The position numbers and the translations under genes were made by a program. Below are positions 9,618 through 22,188 of a DNA stretch of 64,000 bases, piece after piece. The stretch comes from Castanea sativa. Its lineage: Eukaryota > Streptophyta > Magnoliopsida > Fagales > Fagaceae. The stretch's first letter is position 1. The number at the start of each line of letters is the position of its first letter. Under the pieces are notes generated by a model, which was given only the letters and a program-made list of their open reading frames with translations, made no database searches and was not told the DNA's origin. The DNA lies in assembly GCF_040712315.1 (NCBI RefSeq), contig NC_134018.1:14900835-14964834 (forward strand), written 5' to 3'.

Positions 9618-10534
9618 TGTTAGGTTTAGAACAATTGGCAAATCGTGAGCATAAACTTGTCTGGGTATAGATCTTAGAGTCTATAGAGTTTATAAGACAA
9701 TGCTCAAGGTACTACAAGTCAAAATACAAGAACATTCAAGCTGCAGAAAGGAGAGTTTAATTCTATGAAGCCCCACTAATCGAAAATTAGATCCAACCGA
9801 TCGAAAATCACAGAAAATCATATTCTACAGATTTTAATTTTGGCCCAACAGCCCATTGGCCTAGTAAGTGATTAGGGTTTTAGATCTATTTCACATAGTA
9901 TATAAAGGAAACCCTAAGGCATGTTTTTTAGAGACTTTGGAGGTGCTCTTGTGAGATCTAAAAGGTATTGTACCTTCCTCTATCAAAGTCACTGCCGGAA
10001 ATCATTCTCATATTATTAGATCCAGTAGATTTGAAGTTGCTGCAACAAGCTTAAATACTGCTGATGATCTAAACCTTCAAGAGTGGTCTTGGAGTCACAA
10101 AATGGAGAGTTTGTGTTGCTAAACCTTTGAGTGAGATCTAATAGTCACAAGTTTGGGTGCTTGTGTTGCAATAAATCCAAGGAGAGAAGGAGTCCGTGGA
10201 TTTAGAGCTTGCACATGGTCACGCCAGTAAGATACTACTAGAGGTAGCAATAGATTTAAGGTTAAATCTGATTGTAAAAACTTTGATTCTCTTATAGTGG
10301 ATTTGCTTACCCTTGAGGATTGCTAGGTCAAATCTTCCCCATGTTTTTACCTTGAAAAAGTTCGTTTTATCGGTTTTCCTGGGTCATCACATCAGTGTGT
10401 TATTACTTTTATGTTGCTATGCATGATATGATATACACTTGTTTAACCTAGATCCGAATAATAAACTTTATAATCCACTTAGTTATTTAATTAGGTTAAA
10501 CAATCTGGTTTAAGGCATCTAAACAAAACAAACA
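9618..10534 (+). repeat. Element E 3' LTR
   Basis: Starts TGTTAGGTTTAG. The end is taken near 10534 by comparison with 63304 (reversed), so is good to a few bases. CpG words (ATCGAAAATTAG, CCGATCGAAAATC) lie at 9778-9815. A TATA-like TATATAAAGG is near 9900. The 5' part of E is not in the window, so no target duplication can be checked. Confidence 0.75.
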
Positions 10535-10581
10535 AAAAACCTCCTAAGTATTCTAAAATAGAAGTCGTAATCAGTAACAAC

Positions 10582-11152
10582 AAAAATGAGAAGAAATAAA
10601 ATTAAGAGTGTATTCAACTCCATGAATTTTGACTCGTTTGGAAAAATTCAAAAAATGAGCAAATGAAAGTCATGGTCTAGCTGACTATCGTTGAGTACGG
10701 GGCAACAATATGAAAAATTGAAAATGGATTGTCTCTTCACCTTTTGAACCAATAACTCATTGACACAAAAATTTAAAAAGTTAAAACTGGACACATGGCA
10801 CAAAATTGGATCTCAATTCTAAAATCTAATTGAATGTTATATATTCATATTATTTGTTTCAATCTTCAAAATAAGAATGACTTAGGGAAAAATGAGAAGA
10901 AATAAAATTAAGAGTGTATTCAACTGCATGAATTTTGACTATAGCGAAACGCTTGGAAAAATTCAAAAAAGGAGCAAATGAAAGTCATGGACCAGCTGAC
11001 TATTGTTGAGTACGGGTCAACAATATGAATTATTGAAAATGGATAGTCTCTTCACGTTTTGTACTAATAACTCAATGGCACAAAAATTTAAAAAGTTAAA
11101 ACAAGACACATGGCACAAAATTGGATCTCAATTCTAAAATCTAATTGAACTT
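10582..11152 (+). repeat. Two-copy direct tandem duplication, period about 306 bp
   Basis: Two adjacent copies, from 10582 and 10888, each starting with an AAAATGAGAAGAAATAAAAT block and ending in ATCTAATTGAA. They differ by scattered substitutions and a small insertion (TATAGCGAAACG near 10940). No coding capacity is evident. Confidence 0.85.
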
Positions 11153-11171
11153 TCTCTGAGTTTTATCATTA

Positions 11172-11208
<37 letters not shown>
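11172..11208 (+). repeat. (TA)n(TG)n microsatellite
   Basis: AT dinucleotides passing into TG dinucleotides. Confidence 0.95.
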
Positions 11209-11408
11209 ATTTTGTACATTATTTTATTTTTGTAATAATTTTATTTGTATGAATTGTGATGTGTGGGATGTGTGCATATAAATAAAATAAACCTTATATA
11301 ATTTAATAATTAGTAAATAGAGATGGTTTATTACATGTGTGTGTATTGAATAACTTTTTATCATAAAGTTAATTATTCAAGAAATTAAAAAAAAAAAAAA
11401 AAACCTAG

Positions 11409-12335
11409 TGTAAAGTTGTGATTTCGCGCTTGGCTTGCGAGAAGGGTTCCTGCGAAAAGGGAACTTGAGAAGCACATGCTGGAAGCTGAAGAGTAGTGCC
11501 AGCCTGGAGGATTTCGCGAGTGTCTTGCGGGTAAGGCCTTCCCGCGAGATACCCACGAAACTCTCTACTTAGAGGTTTTTTAAGTGTGACTTTCTTACCC
11601 TTCATCCAACTATATATACCCTCATTCCCCACAAATGTGTAAGGAGACCATTCAGAGAGAAAAACCCTAGATAGGTTTTCTACAATACACACACCCATCT
11701 TTTAAAGAGAGAGCTACCCATCCTTAGTAAGAAATCATTGTTGCCTCTTCTCCTTCCCTCTCCCATTGTCATATCTTGAGAGGAGATTTGTACCCAAACA
11801 CGACCCACACATTTTCAAAGTGTAGAAAGTGTTTTGAAGATTGCGAAGCTTTGGGGATTTGCCAAAAGAAGCCAGTGAGGCTTGGCAGATGCAATCGGGC
11901 GTATTGCAGGATCCGGAAAGCTAGAGAAGACATGATTCCGAGAAGTCCATTGGTAGCAGGAACTTGGAGGGCTCAAGTACATTGGGTAGACTAGGCTTGA
12001 AGGGTCTTTTGTTATTCGTATACTCCAAATTTATTCTCTAGTGGATCGATTTACCGCTTGGAGGGCGGCGGAAAGGTTTTTCGCCGAGTTCTTCGGTTTC
12101 TTTTTCAATAACACATCAGCGTGTTATCTTGTGTTTGCATCTCTCTTCCCTTACTCTTGTACTTTACTTTTATTGTTTGTTGTTCATGTTTATGCACTAG
12201 AGTAGTATCGATTTATTGCGCCTCATTTACTATTGTTCCGCACTTAGATAAGTTAGAGTAAAAGCAATCTAGCCGTAATCTTTAATTTGGTGGTCTAAAT
12301 AAGCTCTTGTGTTTTAACACAAATCCAAGCTTTCA
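11409..12335 (+). repeat. Solo LTR, F family
   Basis: Starts TGTAAAGTTGTGATTTC and ends AGCTTTCA. The 5-bp flanks are CCTAG (11404-11408) and GCTAG (12336-12340), matching at four of five bases. The same LTR is found reversed at 49013-50088. CGCGA/TTCGCG words cluster at 11425-11575 and a TATATATA box is at about 11609. No internal region is attached, so it most likely arose by LTR-LTR recombination. Confidence 0.85.
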
Positions 12336-12714
12336 GCTAGTAATTGTTCAAGTATTTGATCGGTTAAGTAGACATTTGGTGTATTGTTTATGTATGGATG
12401 AGTGTGGTAGTGAGGGTCAACAATTAATACAATGCCAGTGAGTTGAGTTCTCTTATTTAGTTTAAAATATTTTTATAAAAAAATAACAAATAGATAATGA
12501 CAACTGCATAAAAATTAAATTGTTATACAAACTTAAAAAAACAAAAATGGTCACATCAACCCACATTGACAATAGATAATAACAATTTGAAAAATTGAAA
12601 AATTGTAAAATGAAAATGTTAAACTTCATGTATTTGAGGGGTTTTTTTGTCAATAATTCAATTTGTCTTTTTATTATTTTTTTTTTAAAATTAAGTTTCT
12701 TTATAACCCTCCAA

Positions 12715-13110
12715 AAAAAAAATTCTTAGAGCTACCACTACTAAGAGAAAAACATAAATATAGTGTTTATCAATCACATACACTTTTGTGCTTATAAAAA
12801 AATTCAGTGCCACAAAACTAGGTATACAAAGGTGATGCACTACACATAAAAAAGAGTAAAAATGAAAAACTTGGTCACAATGCTTAAAATTAATAAAATA
12901 TAAAGTTTGCACTTGTAAATCATATTGCAAACGCCCATTTAGGAGATGTGGGAATGGTAAGATGTACTTCTTTAAGTGATATTTTCCTTCAAGCCACTAT
13001 GACTAGGATGTGAGTGTGAATGTTTAGTTAACTATGACACATCCCAAATTTGTATCTCACATGCTCTCTAGCCATGTTCTATCATTCTTCACGCGTAGTC
13101 TATGCTACCT
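12715..13110 (+). repeat. Diverged copy of the A/C non-coding module
   Basis: Keeps the module's block order: an AAGAGAAAAACATAAATA block near 12742, GGAGATGTGGGAATGGTAAGATGTAC near 12942, and CACACATCCC-like AC-rich sequence near 13040. More diverged than the copies at 5110, 36465 and 54905. An old relic with no gene. Confidence 0.5.
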
Positions 13111-14919
13111 CTATTATATGACTAGCAGTTTGTGCGATCGGCCATTTAAAGTTATGTGTGTAATCAATCGAGCATGCAAAATTTTCTGGACTTAATTCAA
13201 ATTGATCTAAAATTGATAAATGGTTTAGTTGTATAAGTTTTTGGTGCCTTATCTGGGTGTTTATAATTACATGCATCATTTTGCATTTAAGGACATTTCG
13301 TGCATATTATACTTTATTTTGTGTGTTTTGAGCCTTAGTAGAGTGCAAAATATTTTATCCTTAGTGAAAAATCTGAACCCGCTCTTTAGCTGGGTTACCT
13401 ATCCCATTTATAGAGAGAAGTATTTTCTTATTTTTAGGGTTCAAAGGTCATGCAAATTAATGGTGAAAATATTTGATATTTATCTCCCACAAAATCAGAC
13501 AAAAAAAAAAAAAAAGCAACTCTTGAACCATTGTCAAATTGTTAATCAACTGTATCTGTATGGTTCGCCAAATAGGTACTCTAATAATTACTAGATAGAT
13601 TGACCTGGTGGGTTGTTTTTCGATTCTGTTCAAAATTTTACTATTTTCTTAGAAGATATTTAGACTTTTTGACATATTTCTCTCTCTCTCTCTACCACCA
13701 TTAAAACTCTAATTAATTAAGATAAATAAATTGTAAAGATCCTATTTATTTATAAGATTAATTAAAGAAAAGATTTAAGTAGAAAAAATGTTTTTTGTGT
13801 TCATCACTTTCACCCTCCAACGATCATTGGATATCAAAGTTGGCTAATAAATTTTAGAAAAATGTTAAGGAATGAATAAAAAATTAACTCCTTATATGTC
13901 CACTTGACCATGGTATTAAAGTGGTGAATAACCTTGAGCTTCATATAGATGAGGAAAGAAATCATATATGAGTTTATATACTTATGGACCTGGACATTGG
14001 GTTAAGTTTAGGCATGTGTGCACTGGACTCTCTTATCCAAATAGTAATATTTTATTATTTCATTTTTTGAGTGAATAAGTCTGTACACAAAAATTTTCCA
14101 AAATAATATGTTTGTTCACTAACATGCATATTCATTGTCCCTCATTTATAAAAATTACTTTTAATATTAAGAAAATTTCTTAGAAGAAATATTTTTGTTA
14201 CATCTGTATAAAGAAAGAGACAGTTTAGTTTGCCAAGCATGGAGATTGCAATACTTCTACTCTATGTTGTTGATCTTATTATCTTGGGAGACAAACGTCC
14301 ACGAGTCTTCAAGAGTCGCTAATTGTGTGAGAGGCAAACATTGCTTTGAGGAGATTGTATTAAATATAAGACTTGATCAGTTTTGCATTATTCACTTTTC
14401 ACATATCTAGTTTGTGAGTTATTTAATTATTGCACAAATTTCTTCTTATATAGAGAATTAATTTATTGTTTTGTCTATTAAAGCTATTTGAGTTATTATT
14501 TATGATTAGATGTGTGTTGTTTTTGTTTGCATAATCACAAAATGTAAATTAAGTTTCTTCTTTGTTTGTTTGTTTTTTTATTTTTTTTTTTTTTTTTTTG
14601 ACAGAAGTGATAGAAGTTTCTACCATTACCCAACAATATACCATATACCCGACAATAGAAGTAGAAGTTTCTACCATATACCCAACGATAGTAAGTTGTG
14701 CACCATAAGATATATATATATATATATGTGTGTGTGTATTTAAAAAAAAAAAGGGTAGAAGGGACGATTAGTATGATTTTTCTACTTGAGCGTGACAATA
14801 GTAATACCCTATCCAATATATAAATATTACTCCATGATTACATTACCTTTTAACAATCATAGGAACAGAGCAGGGCATATGCAAGTGCTTTTTCGTTATA
14901 CGTTATTTTATTTTTTGTT
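13111..14919. other. Intergenic, no supported gene
   Basis: AT-rich. Holds a poly-A (13501-13515), a (TC)n at 13681-13694, a long poly-T near 14579-14599 and a (TA)n(TG)n at 14711-14737. A duplicated GATAGAAGTTTCTACCAT-type block lies at 14608-14690. A 71-codon ORF at 14195-14410 has no recognisable family and no partner exon. Confidence 0.6.
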
Positions 14920-15117
14920 TTACAATGATGCACACATGTAAGTGCTTTCGCCTATATAGTGGTCACTTTGAATATGTGGAACAATACAACTTGTCGCGTT
15001 GAAATATATAGGGCCATGATTTTCTTGCTTGAATCCTTCCTCCTTTTCATAAAATGATAAGAGCTTCTCACTCAAAACCACCTCACGCTCACGCTCCAAA
15101 GCATAACTCCTTTCTGT
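14920..15117 (-). other. bHLH gene exon 3
   Basis: Starts TERSYALERE after a CTACAG acceptor and ends in TAA at 14920-14922. The conserved SEKLLSFYEK lies in the first half; the remaining residues have no family match that I know. Confidence 0.75.
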
Positions 15118-17331
15118 CTGTAGAATATATCCACAATGCACCATGAAAATTTTGTATTAAAATAATTTATACTGTAGCCCAAAAAAAAAAAAAAAGAGAT
15201 TATACTTTAATAGATAGATGTACAAGATCTAAACGTAATAAGGCCTTTTTAAAAATAAAAAAATAAAAACAAAAGAATGTAATAAGTTTAACATACTTCT
15301 TCAGTTATTATTATTTATTTGGATTTGGATACTTCCAAACTCCAATCAAGAATAATTTAATGATAGTGTTGTTTTCATAAGAGTTGTATTAACATACGCC
15401 GTGAGAGAATTGATTTATAAAACATTTCAGTAAACTATTTTATGAAAAAATTAAAAAATGATTAACATTTTTTAATAATTTTTTCAGTTTTCATAAAAAG
15501 TTTACTTTTAGATTATTAATGAATACCTTATAGGTATACATTAACTAGACCATTTTTATAATAATATAAAGTTAAACTTAGCCGTTGACTCTATATGTGA
15601 AAATAAAATATAAAAATTCTAAAAAAAAACTAATTAAATAATATATAACATATAGACGTTGTACTAACAATATATCTTCAAGAGTTTCTACCACTAGCAG
15701 TATATCCTTGAGAGTTTAAACCCTAATGCTACCATAATGTTCTTAAAATCTTCACTCTCCATTAATAAATGAGTGACTTAGATGCTGCTACTATATCATC
15801 AATAATTTAATATATGTATATAGCGAAATGTTTTAACTTATTTGCATTTCTTGGTTTCTTATATGAGGTGAATTAAGATTTAAATCCCTTTCTCTCACTT
15901 TTTGTAACAATTGAATTATTAAAAAAAAAAGAATACATATATTTATCAAAGCATTTATAATAATTTTATAAAATATTGATGATTTGATAAAATTTAAACC
16001 ATTTATTTATCAATATATAAATTTAAATCAATTCTACCGTAAAATTGTCCTAAAAATTCCAAAAGATGTGAATAATGAATATATAGTTTTGTGCAAACCT
16101 TTTATGTACATATTTTCCATTTACTTTTAATTTAGACGGCAAAAAGCAGTTAACAAACAACATAACACATACCTGGAGGTGTAAATTATGAAAAACCCTT
16201 CCTCCAAAGCACTCAAACGAAGAAGCATTTAACACTAGAAACCCATCCTTCTCCAAATTAAGCAAGATATCTGCTAATGGACTTTTATGAACCTTATATA
16301 TGGATATTTGAATCATAACCTCGTTATCATTAAGCCAGTTTGCCGAAACAGCAGATAAAGAGCCCCGACCTACAATTGTTCTCTGATTTTCTTGATGAAT
16401 TTGTTCACCTTGCGTAGATATCCTTGATATGAGCTCTTCCTTCTTTTGAATTAGTACCTCAACTTGCTGTTCTAGTTCTGGTATGTATTTAAGCATGCAC
16501 GAAACTGTATCTGGAACGCTTAATTTTTCCTATAACCAAAAAACAAAACACCAATGTTGTGAAAACTACAAATGAAGTGGATTGTTATGGTAAACATAGT
16601 GATGAAAAATGCATCACATGCTACTATGTTTTTGAGGGATTAATAGCATGTTCTTCTACTTTATATTTAAAATTTTTAGACTTATGTCTGTTTAAGTACT
16701 AACTTATTTCATTTTTTTGCTTAAAATTGTTTGCTGAAACCTAAGAATATGTTAATTTATACTTGTACCTTAAAAAAAATTAAAAAATATAGAAAAATAA
16801 ATAAAAAAAAAAAAAATTTTAAAAAGCTATACATAAAAGTTAAAACTAAAAGGTAATTTCAAACTAACTCTTAATATTATGATTTTCAATTAGCCCAACT
16901 TATAAAACATTTTTTTATCAAATAAAGTATACTCAGGTTCGAATACATTTTCCACAACATCAAATAATTTCCGGGTACAATGATAGTAGGGTGAGAAACA
17001 ATTCTAGTGGCTACTAAGTGCTGTTCTTTCTTCAACTAGTTTCCTAGGAACTCTCATGAAGATCAATAGAAACTCAAAAATGAAAGAAAGAAAGAAATAG
17101 TACCGCTTGATCAGCCTTGGGAAGTAGTGAACGAAGAGTATAGTACAAAGTATTGATCTTCTTGCGACGATCACGCTCGCTAGCGTTGTGGTAAAGCCTT
17201 TTAGCCATCGTGGATGGCGTGGAACGATTGAGCTCGACTTCTGTCTGAAATGGAGGGTGGCCTTCATCAGCAAATGAAGCTGTTGAAGCTTCAGTCTCTC
17301 TATGGAAGTAGTTGCTATGCATGTTGCTCAT
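14920..17331 (-). CDS. bHLH transcription factor, subgroup Ib (ORG2/bHLH38-39-100-101 type), three exons
   Basis: Predicted exons: 17104-17331, 16173-16529 and 14920-15117, all joined in phase 0, giving 260 residues. Donors are G|GTACTA and CAG|GTATGT; acceptors are TATAG and CTACAG. The basic region reads KRLYHNASERDRRKKIN with the H-x3-E-x3-R set (His48, Glu52, Arg56) that reads E-boxes. Helix 2 and the following coil read KLSVPDTVSCMLKYIPELEQQVE. An ACT-like tail follows (VMIQISIYK, NASSFECFGGRVFHNLHLQ, then SEKLLSFYEKEE). Family knowledge: Ib bHLH proteins pair with FIT-type partners in the nucleus and drive iron-uptake genes; they are induced by iron shortage. Odd points: about 38 residues extend past the usual end, and the N-terminus is short. 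An in-frame ATG upstream (about 17410) is followed by a TAG before 17331. It is the only clear host gene here. Confidence 0.85.
16173..16529 (-). other. bHLH gene exon 2
   Basis: Codes helix 2, the leucine-rich coil and most of the ACT-like region. 119 codons with no stop. Confidence 0.85.
17104..17331 (-). other. bHLH gene exon 1
   Basis: Codes the N-terminus, basic region, helix 1 and loop. I chose ATG 17331 (MSNMHSNYF). The frame is open upstream only to a TAG near 17376, and includes HPLE, which seems to match the W-P-L-E found near the start of relatives. The ancestral start was probably further upstream. Confidence 0.75.
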
Positions 17332-17439
17332 GGGTTTCTTTTCTAAGGGGTGCAAAGGATCGAAGTTGAGGTTAGTCTAACGCAGTTTCTGCCAAGAATT
17401 TGGGATGATCATGAAATGTGTACATACAGTTACAAACTG

Positions 17440-17600
17440 CTACTATAAATACAGTTTCTGCTAAGGGAATAGTACCTCGGATTAGTTGATTCCCTCCTTC
17501 GGTCAAACTTAAGAGGGCGCGCATGTGGAGGTTCGGTCATACAGAGTGACATATAAGTGGGCATTGAATGTCCATTAAAATTTAAATGTTTCTAAGGCAA
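17440..17600 (-). promoter_or_regulatory. Possible bHLH promoter region
   Basis: On the gene strand, an A/T-rich TATTTATAG stands about 120 bp upstream of the start, and an E-box CACATG lies at 17522-17527. Weak evidence, by position only. Confidence 0.25.
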
Positions 17601-17654
17601 AGACTTTGACTAAAAATATAGACAATGACATTATTTTTTATTTTTTTATATAGA

Positions 17655-17847
17655 GTAATCCTACCAACACAAAATATTTTACAACATTTTCACAAATTAC
17701 TGATATAACAAATTTTTACTAGTTTTAATATGGACCCATAATTAATATCACATTCTTATTTACAATATCTATTTGAAAAATGCTAAAGTCACATCAACCG
17801 TTTGTAAAAATGTTGTAAAATAGTTTGTATCTGTAACATTACTTTTA
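17655..17847. repeat. MITE-like inverted repeat, about 190 bp
   Basis: The left end GTAATCCTACCAACACAAA and the right end, read in reverse complement, GTAATGTTACAGATACAAA form imperfect terminal inverted repeats of about 40 bp, both including ATTTTACAACATTTT. No ORF. Confidence 0.6.
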
Positions 17848-17942
17848 ACAATGTAGCATTACTCTAAACAATTAGCAGTTTGAAAAAATGTAGTATTACT
17901 CTTAACAATTCATAGTTGAAATAGGAGAATTTAATTTTGAGA

Positions 17943-18248
17943 TTAAATTGGATAAATTATGTATTTGATCCCTATTCTTTACATCATATTTTAATTTGGT
18001 CTCTAACCTTTTAATTATGTCAATTTCCTCCATAATCTTTTAGTATCATGTCAATTTAATTTATGTCATTATTTTTTTTATGAAAATTGTTGATCTAATA
18101 AACAGCCAAAATAAAAAACTTAGCCACATCAGCAATTTGTATCCAAAAGATAACAACAAGAATTAAATTGACATGGGACTAAAAAGTTAAGGACAAAATT
18201 GAACTATGATGTAAAAAATAGGGACCAAGTATATAGTTTACCCAATTA
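17943..18248. repeat. MITE-like element with about 85-bp imperfect inverted ends
   Basis: The left arm (TAAATTGGATAAATTATGTA, TTTGATCCCTATTCTTTACA) pairs with the right arm read in reverse (TGGTCCCTATTTTTTACATC). This is a common type of plant non-autonomous DNA element; superfamily not determined. Confidence 0.7.
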
Positions 18249-18399
18249 AATTCAATTGGAATTTGTTCTAAATAGCTTTTACAGCCTCCAATCAAATGAT
18301 ACCATTTTTTTTTTCAAATAAAATGGTAGACTAACACATATTGTCACACACTTACACCGCTTATACAAAAGAAAAAAAAACTTTACTCGAAAAACTTTA

Positions 18400-18913
18400 C
18401 TATTGAATTACATTTTTTTTATTATATCCTATATGTTTACAAAATTTCAAGAAAATCAAATATTAATAACTATATTTTTTGTATAAAAATAATAATTATG
18501 TCATCAATAACATGTTTAAATTTTAAATTTTTGTGGTAAAAAATTATGCATAAAAAATAGAAAAATATTATGTCAACAACATTTTCACAACACTTTCATA
18601 AAAAATCTTAAGTAGTAAGTTGTTATTAATTTTAATTTGAATCCACAACTTAAATTACTTTTTTGTTCACCCAATAATAACCAATAACAACAAGACTTTT
18701 GGTAACAAAAACTTTGACACCTTACTTTTTTTTATATACTACAAAACTATTTAATAATAAGTGAGAATTAATTTATAATATCAATTACTATACTATATAA
18801 TTTAAATTTGGTGATATGTGGTTATGTCAAATGTACACTCTCTCTTCCTATAGTTACAAATATAATAAAAAATTATTAAAGTGATTTACTTTAAATAAAA
18901 TTCAATTGTTAAT
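18400..18913. other. AT-rich intergenic with MITE fragments
   Basis: Blocks such as CAACATTTTCACAACACTTTC near 18572 and GTAAGTTGTTATTAATTTTA near 18616 recur near 25400-25440 and 26690. They look like pieces of another small inverted-repeat element. No gene seen. Confidence 0.4.
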
Positions 18914-19065
18914 TGGATTCTAGTTCACTCAATTAGTAAAAAATTTTATGATTAAATAAGAGGTTCATTCACTGTCTATATTAAAAACCGATTGATGTTT
19001 TGGTCTGATGATTAAGTATTATTATTAGAAGCGGACGTCATGAGTTGAAACTATCTAAGGAAATA
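18914..19065 (+). mobile_element. tRNA-derived SINE copy, diverged
   Basis: Aligns along its length with the copies at 29050-29196 and 42290-42440. A-box-like TAGTTCACTCAATTAG lies at about 18920, B-box region GGTTCATTCAC near 18961, then the shared body CCGATTGATGTTTTGGTCTG and AGCGGACGTCATGAGTTG. Confidence 0.65.
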
Positions 19066-22000
19066 ATAATTGTCGCAATTTCAAAAAATTAAGAATACTT
19101 AGGGTAATGTAATAGATATTCTATTAATTTCTAAAATTAATATATTTCTAAATAAACAAAATTTTCGTATATACATAACAATTACGAAAATAAAAAGTTA
19201 TAAAAAATAAATAATCTTTCTTTCAAATTTAAAAAATATTATTTTTTTAAGAAATATAATTATATGAGTAAAATATTTCGTAAAATATATCTTAAGTTTT
19301 ATTCTAATGTTACAATTTAGACAATTTGATTTAAACCTTCCATTATCTTTAGGGTTCTACTCTTGTATTGTCACCAAACAAATAAAAAAGTAAAAAATAT
19401 TACATTATAATATCTTGTATTCCTTGTAATATCTATTCCTACTCCTATGTAAGATATTTAGTTTTCTATTTTATTTTAATTTACCATTATAAACAAGGTG
19501 ACTTTACAATTATACACTATATTGATTAGGTATTTTCTATACTATAATGAATTCTTAATACGAAGGATTAAATCATTGATTTAGTGAATGGATAATGGAT
19601 TTACTTATTTTTTGTTCAATAAACAAAATTCATCTACAATTGATGATACCGTTTTGTTTGTAAACAAGTTTTATGCAAGAATTCACAAATCATTAAATAC
19701 ATTTATTGAAATTGAAATTGAAATTTTACCACTATGAGCGTGTATATATATAGTCTAACATGTGGGCCTTAAAAAATATTAAATACTTTTGAATTGTATT
19801 AATTGATTGTAAGGATTAGAAAATCAATAGTTTTCTAATTTTTTATTAAGGGGTTGTACTTGTATATAATCTTCTACTTTCTACTATGTACAACTATGAA
19901 ATGAGTAATTTCAATACGAATATTATCAAAACTAAGTTGTGCAACAAAATGCAACATGATACTCAAAAGATTCTTTCATTTTTGTAAATTAAAAGGAAAA
20001 TTGATGTAAAATTTATTACATAGATGACTTACAAGATTCAAAAGAATATCAAATTCCATTTTAGTAAAACATAGATGACTGAGTTGGAATGTATGAAGAA
20101 AAAATTATTTTGTCTTATATTTCGTTTATATTATGTTAAAACTGAATAGATAAATAGAATCCTAGTTTTGTCCCTGATTTATATATAATTTTTATTAATC
20201 CCTGCATTACAAGAGCATAATACTACTTTCAACACAGAGAGAGAGAGAGATAAAAAATTAATCTTAGAAAAGAGAGGGATGGTGTTTTTTTTTTTTTTTT
20301 TTTTTGATCTAAGGTCTTGGAAATCCTCAGAGGATGTGGTGTTTTTGTATGTGTATGGAGTCATCACTTATTTTAAGGAAAAAGAAGCATTCATGAAGAT
20401 ATCTCTTAATTGAATAATTGAATGAAATATATGAGTGAATCAAAGGAAATTTAAAAATTACATTACTTTAATCCTAGATAAGATCTATGAAATGGACAAT
20501 TACAAGATTTTGGACCTAGTTACAATCTATGAAGTGGAAAATTACAAAACTTTGGTCCTAGTTACATTCTAATGAAAGAAAGAGAGAATATGTTGCTTTT
20601 TTTCCTATTTACATTCTAAGAAGAGAAAACAATTTGATAAGAAAATAGTCTACAAACTAGAGACTTAAATTTTGAGAGCAGGTCAAGGAGATGACAAGTT
20701 ATTAGGTGCCCATTCCACTCGATCCATAAATCAGTCTTTGTGGACATTTAAAATAAATAAATAAAATTTATTTGGGTACATTTTTGACATTTTTTTAGCA
20801 GTTTTTAAGCTTAGTCTGACTTTAAGACCTAAAATCTAGGCATCTGAGGGTCCAATCATGCTTGGGCATATTTAGAAAGTGTCTACTTTCAATTAAATAC
20901 TAGTAATTTCTAGGATATTCAATTAAAATATAGAGTCATAACTATTTATCTATTTGATTTAAACAATTATATGCTTGATGGTACACCCTTTATGACACAT
21001 CATAAATTATAATCAATCTTTTAAAGGATCAATAGTTAATCACAGTCATATGTGTCTAATCTTAATCTTAGGAATGTGTACTAACTGTTATAACCTTGAT
21101 TCCGCTAAAAATTTTACTTTAGGGACCTGTTGTTATAACTAAAATTTGGAATGTGTCTAGATTTGTTTGGAATGCTAAATTTGGAAATACAATAACTAAA
21201 ATTATTTTATTTTCTTTATGTCATAAAATGATGGTTTTGCCCTTAAACGTCGACGTTAAATGAAGGTTTTAAATGAGCTGTCTATATTTACACTTGCAAT
21301 ACTGTCATTACGTATATAACTTGAAAGAAATTTCATGAAAGTTACTGATCTCACATGCTAAAAATTTTCTTTGATATTAGATAGTACAATGGAAAAAGTG
21401 GGATTTAAACACTAATTCTTCTACTAATACCATTGAACTATATAACTCTTTACATCTGCTAAAGTTTATAAAAGTTTTTTTCCCAGTTCTTTTATTCAAA
21501 TTTTATAGAAACTATAATACATTTTTTGTAATTATTCTGAACCATATGAACAAACACCCCAGTGACCTTATTAGGTCTTTGTGGCATCCGTCCCTATGTT
21601 GTGGAATTTAATTTTGGAGCCAAATCATCTTATTAGTGCTTAGGGAAAAAAATTATGATTAGAAAATATTTTTAAATTGCTGGTTATGTTATGTCAAATT
21701 AAACTCCAGTCATAAAAGTAAACCAAACAAATTGAAAAATATTTATAAAATCCAAATGATAGCTTTAAAATACATCTGTCAGTATTTTTTTTTTTTTTTT
21801 TTGGAAGAATCTGTCAGTATAAAGTAGGATATTGCTGCTTGGCTGTCACCCTTTTTACAGCTATTAACAGGACCACTATTTTTTTTTTTTTTTTGGGAAA
21901 CAATAGGACCACTAAATTGGAAGTAACAAATGACGTTGCCCTTTTAAGCTTTCAATAAACTCGAAGTAAAATAAGTAAGAATGATAAAAGAACGTACCAT

Positions 22001-22188
22001 TGACGAACTTCCGATTGGTTCTACCTTTTATTTTTTATTTTTTTTTTTTTATGGGAGATTGGTTCTACAACTTCTACTTCTATCGAATGACATTCAACTA
22101 TTGAAACTACTTTAAAAAAACAATAATCATTTAAGTACATATAATTTTTTTTATATATAAAAAACTAACCTTTAAGTACAGGTGCGAA
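19066..22188. other. Intergenic, no supported gene
   Basis: AT-rich with poly-T tracts near 20286, 21787, 21880 and 22040 and a (GA)n at 20237-20250. A two-copy repeat of about 55 bp lies at 20474-20575 (GATCTATGAAATGGACAATT and ATCTATGAAGTGGAAAATT). No ORF of known type. Confidence 0.6.

Noticed and set aside
11405..11994. ORFs of 97 codons (minus) and 72 codons (plus)
   Set aside because: Both lie inside the F-family solo LTR; they are chance frames in the CGCGA-word region and U5-like part.
14195..14410. 71-codon ORF as a gene
   Set aside because: No family signature, no flanking exon in frame, AT-rich surroundings; length within chance.
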